DNA of 64,000 bases from Phreatobacter oligotrophus (lineage in GTDB: Bacteria > Pseudomonadota > Alphaproteobacteria > Rhizobiales > Phreatobacteraceae), in NCBI RefSeq assembly GCF_003046185.1, contig NZ_PZZL01000008.1, positions 62,001 through 126,000 on the forward strand, written 5' to 3'. The notes beneath the pieces are model-generated. The model saw nothing but the letters and a program-made list of their open reading frames with translations. It was not told where the DNA came from and ran no database searches. Shown here in pieces: positions 33,008 through 43,461 of the stretch (the stretch's first letter is position 1; each line of letters opens with the position of its first letter). The translations under genes were made by a program, and so were the position numbers.

Positions 33008-33601
33008 ATGATTCGCCGCCTCGTCCTTGCCTTCGGCCTTGCCGCCGCCTCCCTCGGCCCCGCGCCGCTCGCCCTCGCCCAGGAGGCGCCCCAGGCCGCC
33101 GTCGTGAATGTCGATGGCTGGGAGCGGCAGGTCGCGCAGACCGGCACGATCTTCTACCGCTGCAAGCCGGGTGGCACCTGCGCCGCCGGCTCCACGGTGA
33201 GCTATCGCGGCCAGGCCGTGGCGCCCGTGCCGACCGTCGCCGTCTACCGCGAGCGGCAGGAGGGCCTGAACCGCCGCATGGTCGAGCAGAGCAATGGCCG
33301 CCTCTCGGCCGTCGAGATCATCGAGGTCGCCGAATCGACCCGCGGCAGCGCCAAGGTGCTCACCGCGGTGAAGGCGCTCGTCGCCGCGAACGGTCCGCGC
33401 CAGTTCCTCGCCACCAGCCTCGTCGCCGATGGCGACCGGCACCTCTCCATCGTCTCCACCGCCGGGACGGAGGCCGCCGCGCGCGCCAATATCGCGACCT
33501 TCCTGCCCGTGCTGCTCGCCGCGCCGCGCAGCGCCACCACGCCGCCGGCGGCCCCGGCCGGCCAGCCGGCGCGTCCCGCCGAGCCCCGCCGCAACCCCTG
33601 A
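33008..33601 (+). CDS. Secreted protein with Cys pair (exported family member 2)
   Basis: The 197-residue protein starts at ATG 33008 with a Sec signal peptide (MIRRLVLAFGLAAASLG ... ALAQ) cleaved near residue 25. The mature part begins with a Trp-containing strand, then C-X5-C (YRCKPGGTCAAGS), a central helix, the strand LSIVST followed by a helix, and a Pro/Ala-rich tail. It resembles an invasion-associated-locus-B-like small periplasmic protein in layout, but I cannot assign it. It lies between the first lipoprotein gene and purS. Confidence 0.68.
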   Translation: MIRRLVLAFGLAAASLGPAPLALAQEAPQAAVVNVDGWERQVAQTGTIFYRCKPGGTCAAGSTVSYRGQAVAPVPTVAVYRERQEGLNRRMVEQSNGRLSAVEIIEVAESTRGSAKVLTAVKALVAANGPRQFLATSLVADGDRHLSIVSTAGTEAAARANIATFLPVLLAAPRSATTPPAAPAGQPARPAEPRRNP

Positions 33602-33707
33602 GGCGGGGAAAGAGGGCGTTTCGGCCGCGAGACGCCCATTCCTCCATTGATCGCGGCGGCGCGGCGGTCTAGACGGACCCCCATCCGAACCCGCCGAGGA
33701 GCGCCCG

Positions 33708-33947
33708 ATGAAGGCCCGCGTCACCGTCACGCTGAAGACCGGCGTTCTCGATCCGCAGGGCAAGGCGATCGAGGGCGCGCTGAAAAGCCTCGGCGTGGAG
33801 GGCATCGGCTCGGTGCGCCAGGGCAAGGTCTTCGACCTCGAGATCGCCGACATGGACCGCGCCGCCGCCGAGGCCGCGATCAAGGCGGCCTGCGAGAAGC
33901 TGCTGGCCAATACGGTGGTCGAGAATTACCGGATAGAATTCGTGTGA
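33708..33947 (+). CDS. purS: FGAM synthase small subunit PurS
   Basis: PurS is the small dimeric subunit that couples PurQ (glutaminase) with PurL (synthetase) in formylglycinamidine ribonucleotide synthase. The 79-residue protein has KARVTVTLKTGVLDPQGKAIEGAL and VRQGKVFDLEI, with C-terminal NTVVENYRIE, all typical. GGAGCG precedes the ATG. It is separated from purQ by a lipoprotein gene, whereas the two are often adjacent. Confidence 0.95.
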   Translation: MKARVTVTLKTGVLDPQGKAIEGALKSLGVEGIGSVRQGKVFDLEIADMDRAAAEAAIKAACEKLLANTVVENYRIEFV

Positions 33948-34042
33948 TTTTTCCGTCACATCGACGGGCGATCGTCGCAGGGCGGATGGACGGCCGTAGG
34001 TAATTGTACGAAGAAACCACCTGTTCGCATCAGGGGGCTTCC

Positions 34043-34747
34043 GTGGTCCGCGTCATCATTCTCGCCATCGCTGCCGCCGCGCTCGCCGGCTGTTCGCAGA
34101 CCGCGTCGCGCAGTGGATATCGCGCCGTGGATCCCAATGCTCCCATCGCCCCGGGGGCGGTGCGCATTGCCGAACGCCCGATCGATCCGGACAAGTGGGC
34201 CATGCGGGGCGGGGTGTTGCGTCTCGCCAACCGCCCACCCCAGCGCGCCACCCTCCATGTCTGCCGCCCGGCTGCCTGCGCCGAGCCGGCCTTTGCCGTG
34301 GTGGTGATGACGCCCGGTGCCCCCCGCGCGCCCGATCGCGAGGCGCTGAAGCGCATCGCCACCGAGCAGATCCCCAGCCAGAACGAATTGAACCAGCTCA
34401 TCGCCTCGGCCAATCCCTCGGCTGCGGCAAGCCGCGTGGTGTCCAGCAATGTCGCGACCCTCAAGGGCCAGCCGGGCATCGTCATGGAGATCGAACGCCG
34501 CGCCGCCAATGGCGGCAGGACGGTGCACCAGTTCGGCGGCTTTGCTTTTGCCGGCGGCATGATGATTTCGGTCCAGTCCTATTCGACCGACCGGGAGTTC
34601 GCCCGCCGCAACCGGGACCTCATCCTGGAGCGGATCGACATCCGCGAAGGGCCGCGGGTGGATACCGGCACGGTGGTGGAGACCACGGTTCCCGCGACGC
34701 CCGCCGCGCCCGCCCCCACACCGCCCGCGGCGCCTCAGCGACTTTGA
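34043..34747 (+). CDS. Putative lipoprotein with Cys pair (exported family member 3)
   Basis: The 234-residue protein starts with GTG at 34043 (AGGGGG upstream) and has a short lipoprotein signal MVRVIILAIAAAALAGC, with the lipidated Cys at residue 17. The mature domain has C-X4-C (VCRPAACAEPA), a strand AFAVVVM, several helices, MEIERRAANGG and the strand ISVQSY followed by an Arg-rich helix; the tail is Pro/Ala/Thr-rich. Layout and Cys spacing match the genes at 32233 and 33008. It sits between purS and purQ. Function unknown. Confidence 0.72.
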   Translation: MVRVIILAIAAAALAGCSQTASRSGYRAVDPNAPIAPGAVRIAERPIDPDKWAMRGGVLRLANRPPQRATLHVCRPAACAEPAFAVVVMTPGAPRAPDREALKRIATEQIPSQNELNQLIASANPSAAASRVVSSNVATLKGQPGIVMEIERRAANGGRTVHQFGGFAFAGGMMISVQSYSTDREFARRNRDLILERIDIREGPRVDTGTVVETTVPATPAAPAPTPPAAPQRL

Positions 34748-34796
34748 CCTCGGGCGATCAGTCGGCTAGCAGGAGGCTTGCCCCAGGAGCCTCATC

Positions 34797-35495
34797 ATGA
34801 AAGCCGCCGTCATCGTCTTTCCCGGGTCGAACCGCGAGCGTGACATCGCCTATGCGCTGGAGCTGACCTCGGGCCAGAAGCCTGCCCTGGTCTGGCATGG
34901 CGACCGCGACCTGCCCGCCGGCACCGACCTCGTCGTCCTGCCCGGCGGCTTCTCCTATGGCGATTACCTGCGCTGCGGCGCCATCGCGGCGCGGGCGACC
35001 GTGATGGACGCGGTGCGTGCCCATGCGGCGCGCGGCGGCCTGGTGCTCGGCGTCTGCAACGGCTTCCAGATCCTCTGCGAGGCGGGGCTGTTGCCGGGCG
35101 TGCTGATGCGCAATGCGCAGCTCAAGTTCATCGCCCGCAACGTCCACCTCAAGGTCGAGCGCTCGGATACGCCCTTCACCCGCCGCTACAATGCGGGCGC
35201 GGTGATCGAGGTGCCGGTGGCGCATGGAGAGGGCAATTTCATCGCCGATGCCGAGACGGTGGCAAAGCTCGAGGGCGAGGGCCGGGTGGTCTTCCGCTAT
35301 TGCGACGCCGCCGGCCAGGTGACGGCGGGGGCCAATATCAACGGCGCCACCAATGCCATCGCCGGCATCGTCTCGGAGAACCGGCGCGTGCTCGGCATGA
35401 TGCCCCACCCCGAGAACCACGTGGACCCGGCCATCGGCCCAACCGACGGCCGCGGCCTCTTCGAGAGCCTCGCCGAGGCGCTGCAGACGGCGTGA
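34797..35495 (+). CDS. purQ: FGAM synthase glutaminase subunit PurQ
   Basis: PurQ releases ammonia from glutamine for PurL. The 232-residue class I glutaminase has the catalytic Cys in [17 protein letters not shown] and the His-Glu pair in MMPHPENH, with [13 protein letters not shown] and [18 protein letters not shown] as further signatures. It is 49 bp after the third exported-protein gene and ends at a repeat-filled convergent gap. Confidence 0.97.
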   Translation: MKAAVIVFPGSNRERDIAYALELTSGQKPALVWHGDRDLPAGTDLVVLPGGFSYGDYLRCGAIAARATVMDAVRAHAARGGLVLGVCNGFQILCEAGLLPGVLMRNAQLKFIARNVHLKVERSDTPFTRRYNAGAVIEVPVAHGEGNFIADAETVAKLEGEGRVVFRYCDAAGQVTAGANINGATNAIAGIVSENRRVLGMMPHPENHVDPAIGPTDGRGLFESLAEALQTA

Positions 35496-35560
35496 GCCGG
35501 TGGGGGCCGCGCGGTCCCGGCCTGAAGCGCCCTTTTTCCGGACGCGACCGGGTTGCCTTG

Positions 35561-35712
35561 CCCCTCACCCTTCCCTCTCCCCGCTCGCGGGGAGAGGGGG
35601 CAACAGCGTTCCGGTTCATCCGACAACGGTTGAGCCTGGCTGTTCGGCCCAGATCACCCTCGACGTCGAAGTCCCCCTCTCCCCGCGAGCGGGGAGAGGG
35701 AAGGGTGAGGGG
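35561..35712. repeat. Family C repeat, inverted pair
   Basis: The left block (35561-35600) reads CCCCTCACCC, TTCCCTCTCCCCGC, TC and GCGGGGAGAGGG; the right block (35671-35712) is its inverse ending in AAGGGTGAGGGG. Each block contains its own hairpin (CTCTCCCCGC with GCGGGGAGAG) and the two can also pair with one another over a 70-bp spacer. It fills the gap between convergent purQ and the TadG-like gene. Only one copy is in the window. Confidence 0.8.
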
Positions 35713-35724
35713 CCACGAGACCCA

Positions 35725-36933
35725 TCACGCTGACAGCCGCATCCGCTTGATCATGCTGGTGATCGCCTTGAAGGCGTCACCGATGCCGCCCGAGTTCGTC
35801 ACGTTGAAATACATGGACGGGTCGGTGGCGCAGGCGCGCAGCAGCGCCGCATTGCCCTCGATGACGCGCACCGTGAACAGCGTCACGCCCGCGGCCTTCA
35901 CCGCATTGCAGGCGAGCGCCGTGCGGGCGTCGATGGACGAGGTGGTGCCTGTCCAGCGGTTCTGGGTGTTGTCGCCATCGGTCAGCAGGATCATGTAGCG
36001 CAGCACGTCCGGGGTCGTTTCGCTCTGGGCGAAGGGCGCGCCGGGGGAGGCGACCGCGAGGCCCGTCTGCAGGCCGATGGTGATGTTGGTGTTGCCCGCC
36101 GGCTGCATGGCGGCGATGGTCGCCCGCGCCAGGGTGAAATTGGTCGAGAGCGGCTGCACGGCGGCGAGCAGGCCGGTGGCGCATTTGGCGGCGCGATAGC
36201 GGGTCGGGTCGGAGGTCGGCGCGACATCGGTTGTGTCGGCGGGCTGGTCACGGTCGGTGAGGCAGCCGGTCCAGTCGGTGCGCGTGGTGACGAGCGAGGT
36301 CGCGATGGCGGTGCCGTCGAAGCGGATCCAGGACTCGTTGCGATAGCCGGTGCCGATGTTCACCTGGGTGTCGAAGGGAACGACGGCGATCTTCACCTGG
36401 TCGGAGGACACGCGATTCGCCTCGAGATCGGCGATGAGGTCGAGCGCGGCGGTCTTTAGCGCCGCCATCTTGCCGCTCCAGCCCATCGACCCGGTATTGT
36501 CGAGGACGAGGGTGATCTCGATCTTCGGCTCGTTCCACGAGGCCTGCGAGGCCACGCCGATGGGCATGGTGCTGACGCCCATGGTGGCGGCAATGGTGGT
36601 CTTGAGGCTGCCGTCCACGGCGAGCCGGATCGTGTTGCCGGTCCGCAGGACCTGAAGGGTGCCGAGGCTGAGGTCCGCGGGGCTGGTGAAATTGCCGGCG
36701 AAGGCCTTGTTGGCCGCATCCTGCAGGGCGGCGTCGGACAAGCGGCGCGAATCCTTGGCCACCGCCAGGGAGGCCGCATCCAGCGCCGCCTGGATCTGGG
36801 CGGTGGTGCGGGAGGCGCGGGTATAGTCCACCGCCGCGCCGATCATGCCGAACAGAGGCAGGGCCGCCATGGCGAAGAGCATGGCCACGTTGCCGCGGGT
36901 ATCGGACCCGAATCGAGACACCTTCGTCGTCAT
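35725..36933 (-). CDS. TadG-like pilus-assembly/vWA protein (second paralogue)
   Basis: The 402-residue protein starts with a TadE/G-like segment ([26 protein letters not shown] in part, residues 13-38) and helix [19 protein letters not shown], then a vWA domain from about residue 135 with a canonical metal site [10 protein letters not shown] and later [12 protein letters not shown]. It shares with the gene at 26853 the C-terminal [22 protein letters not shown] and final helix. Likely an envelope-anchored protein; no pilus genes adjoin it. It is transcribed towards purQ and away from purL. Confidence 0.87.
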   Translation of the reverse strand: MTTKVSRFGSDTRGNVAMLFAMAALPLFGMIGAAVDYTRASRTTAQIQAALDAASLAVAKDSRRLSDAALQDAANKAFAGNFTSPADLSLGTLQVLRTGNTIRLAVDGSLKTTIAATMGVSTMPIGVASQASWNEPKIEITLVLDNTGSMGWSGKMAALKTAALDLIADLEANRVSSDQVKIAVVPFDTQVNIGTGYRNESWIRFDGTAIATSLVTTRTDWTGCLTDRDQPADTTDVAPTSDPTRYRAAKCATGLLAAVQPLSTNFTLARATIAAMQPAGNTNITIGLQTGLAVASPGAPFAQSETTPDVLRYMILLTDGDNTQNRWTGTTSSIDARTALACNAVKAAGVTLFTVRVIEGNAALLRACATDPSMYFNVTNSGGIGDAFKAITSMIKRMRLSA

Positions 36934-37106
36934 CTGTGCCGCTCCCGGACGTCCGCCCCGTCCGGCGGCGTCCTCGCCCTCAAGGCTTCAAGCGGCGTGC
37001 CGAGACTGGGGTCTCGCTGCGGGAAACTGCCTTTCGCCGTTGCGAAACGGGGGCGCGGGGGCTAAGTGCAACGCTTCACGGACTGGCCCGCGGGACGGAC
37101 GACGGC

Positions 37107-39317
<2,211 letters not shown>

Positions 39318-39331
39318 GGAGAGACCCAGCC

Positions 39332-39565
39332 ATGCCCATGGCCGCTGCCGATATCGAGCGGATGATCAAGGAAGCGCTTCCCGACGCCACCGTCGAGATC
39401 AAGGATCTGGCGGGCGACGGCGACCACTATGCCGCGACCGTCGTCTCCGAGGCCTTCCGCGGCAAGTCGCGCGTCCAGCAGCACCAGCTCGTCTATGCCG
39501 CGCTCAAGGGCAAGATGGGCGGCGTTCTGCACGCCCTGGCGCTGACCACTAGCGCCCCGGCCTGA
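39332..39565 (+). CDS. BolA-family protein
   Basis: The 77-residue protein has the BolA fold: a first helix (DIERMIKEALPDATVEIKDL), a strand with GDGDHYAATVVSEAF, the FxGKSRVQQHQLVYAAL motif, where the His is a possible Fe-S ligand, and a final helix. BolA proteins partner monothiol glutaredoxins in iron and Fe-S handling, and grxD lies 173 bp downstream. GGAGAG precedes the ATG at 39332; an ATG at 39338 is also possible. Confidence 0.93.
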   Translation: MPMAAADIERMIKEALPDATVEIKDLAGDGDHYAATVVSEAFRGKSRVQQHQLVYAALKGKMGGVLHALALTTSAPA

Positions 39566-39738
39566 GGGCGCCCGGCAGGGCCCGACACCGGCACGGAGCC
39601 GCTTGTCCGGCGGCCTTGCGATTCGCGCCGTGACGGCATGCGTCGAAAACACGCTTGCAAGGACTCGACCGAAGCGCGATCAATGCCCACCTGACGCATA
39701 TCCGGGTCTCAGCGAGCCCGCTCCAGCGAGAGAGTGCC

Positions 39739-40080
39739 ATGACCAATCCCGCCCACGACAAGATCGACGCCGAGGTGAAGGCCAATGACGTCGTGCTCTT
39801 CATGAAGGGCACCGCGCAGTTCCCGATGTGCGGGTTCTCCGGCCAGGTCGTCCAGATCCTCGACTATCTCGGCGTGCCGTTCAAAGGCGTGAACGTCCTC
39901 GACTCCGACGAGATCCGCCAGGGCATCAAGGACTATTCGAACTGGCCGACCATCCCGCAGCTCTACGTCAAGGGCGAGTTCGTTGGCGGCTGCGACATCA
40001 CCCGCGAGATGTTCCAGTCGGGCGAGCTCGTTCAGCTGATGAAGGAGAAGGGCGTGCCGGTCCGCGAGGCCACGGCCTGA
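39739..40080 (+). CDS. grxD: Monothiol glutaredoxin GrxD
   Basis: A Grx4-type monothiol glutaredoxin of 113 residues that binds a glutathione-ligated [2Fe-2S] cluster and delivers it, usually with BolA. The CGFS active site is at residues 31-34, and the glutathione-binding WPTIPQLYVKGEFVGGCDI motif follows. GAGAGAG is just before the ATG. It follows bolA in the same direction, the common arrangement in alphaproteobacteria. Confidence 0.96.
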   Translation: MTNPAHDKIDAEVKANDVVLFMKGTAQFPMCGFSGQVVQILDYLGVPFKGVNVLDSDEIRQGIKDYSNWPTIPQLYVKGEFVGGCDITREMFQSGELVQLMKEKGVPVREATA

Positions 40081-40277
40081 TCCCTTCCCTCCGCGCCGGG
40101 CGGACCTGCGACATCCTGCCCGGAAGTTGCCATGATCGGCTGCGAGAGGCATAAGGCAGCGGGGCACCGATAGGGGCCCCCGTTCATTGCGCGGCATGTG
40201 CCGCGTTGCCCCGGCCTTCGGGCCAGCCCATGGCCGCCCGCGCGGCGGCCGCAAGCCACGGGACCGCGTCGCCCCGC

Positions 40278-41591
40278 ATGACCAGAGCCGTCCGACGATT
40301 GCGCGCCGCGCTTGTCCTTGCGTCCCGCCAGCCGCTGCGGGCCGCCGCCATCGGTGCCCTCGTCGCCGCGTCCACCCCCTGCCTTGCCCAGCAGAGCCTC
40401 GGCTTCCAGGCCGGCTCGGCCCCGGCCGGCACCACCGGCGGTGGCCAGCCGCTGAACCTCCTGTCGCCCACCTTCATCGCGCCCCTGCCGCGGCAGGCGA
40501 CCCCGCCGCGGGGCGGTTCGGTTCCCGGCGCTGTCGCGGCCCCCGCCGTCGCCGTGGCTCCGACCATGACGGCGCCGCTGCCGCTGCCGCGCCCGGATGC
40601 TGCGCCCCGCGCCGTCATCACCCAGGCCAGCGCGCCTGCCGCCGTCGCCGCGGGCATGGCGCCGGCCATGTCCGCTCCGGCCATGTCGGCTCCGGCCATG
40701 TCCGCTCCCGCGCTGGCCGCGCAGCCGCCTGTCGCCAGCGCCCCGCCGCCGGCCGCCACGGCCGAGGCGCCGCCGCTGCTCCGCCCCTCGATGGATGAGT
40801 GGCCGCAGGACGAGGATCGCAGCCGCATCATCATCCCCGGCGCCTACCAGCGCCCGCAGCCCCAGCCGCAGACCGGCATCGAGGCCATCGCCGCTGCCGC
40901 GCCGCAGCAGGCCCGTCCGAACGAGCCGCAATTGCCGGCCCGCGCCGTCGCCTTCCACGCCCCGGTGCCGACCGTGCGGCCGGGCGCCACGACCATCGTC
41001 CCGGTCTCGGCCGGCCCTGCCACGGTGTCCGCTCCGCAGCTCGCCTCGGCCGGCTCCGTGCCGGTGAGCCTCACCACCCAGGGCAGCGCCACCACCACCG
41101 TCGTGCCGGCTGCCCCGGCGGGAAGCCTGCCCGGCGCCCAGCAGGCCATCATCCAGACGCGGCCGACGCCGGCGACCGGCCCGGTCCTCGCCGCCCTGCC
41201 GCCGGATGGCGGCGCCCGTGACTGGCCGCGCTACGTGCCCGGCGCCCGCGGCACCGATCGCAACCTCGGCATTGCCGGCGAGCGCGTCATGGCCGATCCC
41301 GGCGTGCCGCTGACCTGTCTTCCGGCGCCCGTGCGCCGCGCGCTCAACGACGTCGCCCTGCGCTTCGGGCCGATCATCGTGCGCTCCACCCATCGCGGCA
41401 ACGGCACGTTCGTGCGCACCGACGCCTGGCGGGGCTCCTATCACCGGGACTGCCGCGCCGCCGATTTCCGTGTCTCCGGCGAGCCCTCGGCAATCCTGGC
41501 GTTCCTCAGGAGCCGCCCCGACCTCGGCGGCGTGAAGCGCTACCGCAACGGGCTCTTCCACATCGACAACGGCCCGCGCCGGTCCTGGTGA
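40278..41591 (+). CDS. Exported M15-like (D-Ala-D-Ala carboxypeptidase-like) protein with Pro/Ala-rich middle
   Basis: The 437-residue protein has a long signal region ending near CLAQ (residue 38), an extended Pro/Ala-rich section (about 45-320) and a C-terminal peptidase M15/DUF882-like domain. That domain has SxHxxxxAxD (His389, Asp396) and a last zinc-ligand candidate His428 in FHIDNG, so the metal site looks complete. A 15-bp tandem repeat coding Ala-Pro-Ala-Met-Ser lies near 40660-40705. It probably acts on peptidoglycan stem peptides or is a structural relative. Start ATG 40278; 40206 is the upstream alternative. Confidence 0.83.
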   Translation: MTRAVRRLRAALVLASRQPLRAAAIGALVAASTPCLAQQSLGFQAGSAPAGTTGGGQPLNLLSPTFIAPLPRQATPPRGGSVPGAVAAPAVAVAPTMTAPLPLPRPDAAPRAVITQASAPAAVAAGMAPAMSAPAMSAPAMSAPALAAQPPVASAPPPAATAEAPPLLRPSMDEWPQDEDRSRIIIPGAYQRPQPQPQTGIEAIAAAAPQQARPNEPQLPARAVAFHAPVPTVRPGATTIVPVSAGPATVSAPQLASAGSVPVSLTTQGSATTTVVPAAPAGSLPGAQQAIIQTRPTPATGPVLAALPPDGGARDWPRYVPGARGTDRNLGIAGERVMADPGVPLTCLPAPVRRALNDVALRFGPIIVRSTHRGNGTFVRTDAWRGSYHRDCRAADFRVSGEPSAILAFLRSRPDLGGVKRYRNGLFHIDNGPRRSW

Positions 41592-41702
41592 CATCGCCCG
41601 CGCCGATCCATTCGCGGCGATGATCAGCCCATCAGAACCGTGAATTTGCCTCCTGCGGCCGATCCAGCCACCCTCCCGGTCCATCACCCCCGGGAGGACC
41701 TG

Positions 41703-42317
41703 ATGCTGCTCGTCGGAATGCTCGACAGTCCCTATGTGCGCCGCGCGGCCATCGCCGGCACGGCGCTGGGGATCCCCTTCGACCACCAGTCGGTCTCGGT
41801 GTTCCGGCACATGGACCGCTTCCGCGCCATCAACCCGCTGATCAAGGCGCCGTCGCTGGTCGCCGAAGACGGCACGGTGCTGATGGAATCGCAGCTCATC
41901 ATCCAGCACATGGAGGATGTGGCGGGCAAAAGCCTCCGGCCGGCCGATCCTGCTGCCCGGCTCGCCGACCTCAGGGCGACGGCGCTCGCCCTCGTCACCT
42001 GCGAGAAGGCCATCGCCATCGAATATGAGCGCAAGCGCCCCGAGGCGATCCGCTATGCGCCCTGGGCCGACCGCGTCGCGGACCAGTTGCAGGAGGCGCT
42101 CGCCGCCGTCGACATGGTGGCGGGCGAGCGCTGGCGGGCCTTGCCGGAGGCCTGGACCCACGGCGCCATCGGCGCGGCGGTGGCCTGGGGCTTCATCCGC
42201 TTCACCATCCCCGACGTGGTGGCGCCCGATGCCTTCCCAGCGCTCGCGGCCCATGCCGCGCGCTGCGAGGCGACGGAGCTCTTCAAGCATTGGCCGATCG
42301 ATCGCGAGAGCCCGTGA
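41703..42317 (+). CDS. Glutathione S-transferase-like protein
   Basis: The 204-residue protein has a thioredoxin-like N-terminal domain (LLVGMLDSPYVRRAAIAGTALGIPF, then IKAPSLVAEDGTVLMESQLIIQHM, which contains the glutathione-contacting Glu-Ser pair) and an all-helical C-terminal domain. GGGAGGA lies before the ATG at 41703. The catalytic Ser/Cys is likely the Ser in DSPYVRR. Substrate unknown. It converges on rpsD, with a family B repeat between. Confidence 0.9.
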   Translation: MLLVGMLDSPYVRRAAIAGTALGIPFDHQSVSVFRHMDRFRAINPLIKAPSLVAEDGTVLMESQLIIQHMEDVAGKSLRPADPAARLADLRATALALVTCEKAIAIEYERKRPEAIRYAPWADRVADQLQEALAAVDMVAGERWRALPEAWTHGAIGAAVAWGFIRFTIPDVVAPDAFPALAAHAARCEATELFKHWPIDRESP

Positions 42318-42347
42318 GCTCCATCGGGTCTTCGTCCCGCACTACCG

Positions 42348-42436
42348 CGTCATGCCCGGCCTAGTGCCGGGCATCCACGACTTGACCACTGCGCTGCGAG
42401 AATTCGTGGATGCCCGGGACAAGCCCGGGCATGACG
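42348..42436. repeat. Family B repeat, copy 1
   Basis: An 89-bp element bounded by CGTCATG and its inverse CATGACG. It has two hairpins: ATGCCCGGC with GCCGGGCAT on the left, and ATGCCCGGG with CCCGGGCAT on the right, each followed or preceded by CCACGA/TCGTGG, so the two halves can also pair. It sits between convergent GST and rpsD genes. Confidence 0.88.
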
Positions 42437-42496
42437 GAGAGGACAGTGCCTGCGCAGATATCGTGTCCTTGGCGCCGTCGCACTAGCCCCAACAGC

Positions 42497-42525
42497 AAAA
42501 AGGCCGCCCGGTGGGGCGGCCTTTT
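42497..42525 (-). terminator. Intrinsic terminator of rpsD
   Basis: AAAAAGGCCGCCC (left) pairs with GGGCGGCCTTTT across a GGTG loop. Read leftward it lies 25 bp beyond the rpsD stop and ends in TTTTTG, a good intrinsic terminator. It has T-runs in both directions, so it could also stop transcription from the GST side. Confidence 0.85.
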
Positions 42526-42550
42526 CCATGTCCCGCCGAAGCGGTGAAAA

Positions 42551-43168
42551 TCAGCGCGAGTAGAACTCGACGACCAGCGAGGGTTCCATCTGCGTCGCGT
42601 AAGGAACCTCGGAGAGGGTCGGAACGCGCGACAGCTTGGCAACGCCCTTGCCGTGATCGACCTCGATGTAGTCAGGAACGTCACGCTCGCCGGACTGGAT
42701 GGCCTCCATGTAGAGGATCATCTGGCGGGAGGTCTCCTTGACCTCGACCACGTCACCGACCTTCACCTTGTAGGACGGGATGTTGACGCGGCGGCCGTTG
42801 ACCTTCACGTGGCCGTGGTTGACGAACTGGCGGGCAGCGAAGACCGTCGGCACGAACTTGGCGCGGAAGACGACGGCGTCGAGGCGGCGCTCCAGCAGGC
42901 CGATCAGGTTCTCGCCGGTGTCGCCCTTCACCCGGACGGCCTCGGTGTAGACGGCGCGGAACTGCTTCTCGGAAATGTTGCCGTAGTAGCCCTTCAGCTT
43001 CTGCTTGGCCTTCAGCTGGGTGCCGAAGTCGGAGAGCTTGGACTTGCGGCGCTGGCCGTGCTGGCCCGGGCCGTACTCGCGGCGGTTCACCGGGCTCTTC
43101 GGACGACCCCAGATGTTCTCGCCCATACGGCGATCGATCTTGTACTTGGCATTATGACGCTTCGACAT
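42551..43168 (-). CDS. rpsD: 30S ribosomal protein S4
   Basis: S4 nucleates 30S assembly by binding the 16S rRNA 5' domain. The 205-residue protein begins [20 protein letters not shown] and contains the S4 RNA-binding domain ([34 protein letters not shown] in pieces, about residues 93-127). The N-terminal zinc cysteines found in some S4 proteins are absent, as is common in this group. It is monocistronic, with its own terminator and a structured upstream region, and lies outside any ribosomal protein operon. Confidence 0.98.
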   Translation of the reverse strand: MSKRHNAKYKIDRRMGENIWGRPKSPVNRREYGPGQHGQRRKSKLSDFGTQLKAKQKLKGYYGNISEKQFRAVYTEAVRVKGDTGENLIGLLERRLDAVVFRAKFVPTVFAARQFVNHGHVKVNGRRVNIPSYKVKVGDVVEVKETSRQMILYMEAIQSGERDVPDYIEVDHGKGVAKLSRVPTLSEVPYATQMEPSLVVEFYSR

Positions 43169-43224
43169 CGCGTGTCCCTTGTCGTTCGTGTTCGATAGGA
43201 GACGCGCCCTCCTCTTGTCCGGTC

Positions 43225-43347
43225 GGTCGGGAGAAATGCCTCGGCATTTCCCGACCGGGTCCCATCTCGCATTTTCGCGCCTCGAGAGGCGAAAATGCGA
43301 GAGACGGGCCAAAGGCGACATGCGTTCGCATGTCCTTGCCTTTGGCG
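43225..43347. repeat. Three consecutive imperfect hairpins upstream of rpsD
   Basis: Hairpin 1 (43225-43256): GGTCGGGAGAAATGCC with GGCATTTCCCGACC, one 2-base bulge. Hairpin 2 (about 43266-43301): CTCGCATTTTCGC with GCGAAAATGCGAG around a GCCTC/GAG core. Hairpin 3 (43308-43347): GCCAAAGGC-GACATGCG with CGCATGTC-CTT-GCCTTTGGC, a TT loop and a 3-base bulge. None has a T-tract. They begin 57 bp upstream of the rpsD start and lie between it and murI, which is transcribed in the same direction. Confidence 0.85.
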
Positions 43348-43461
43348 CCCGCAGACACGACAGGTCGGTCACAGGGACCGGCCGCGGGTGCGCAATCCCG
43401 CCGGCTCGCCCGGAAGCGACCCGTCAGGAAGCGGCGTCCTTAGCCGCGACGGCCTGCGATG

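Noticed and set aside
43225-43347. rpsD upstream hairpins as murI terminators
   Set aside because: murI is transcribed towards them, but none is followed by a T-tract on the minus strand and there are three in a row with internal bulges.
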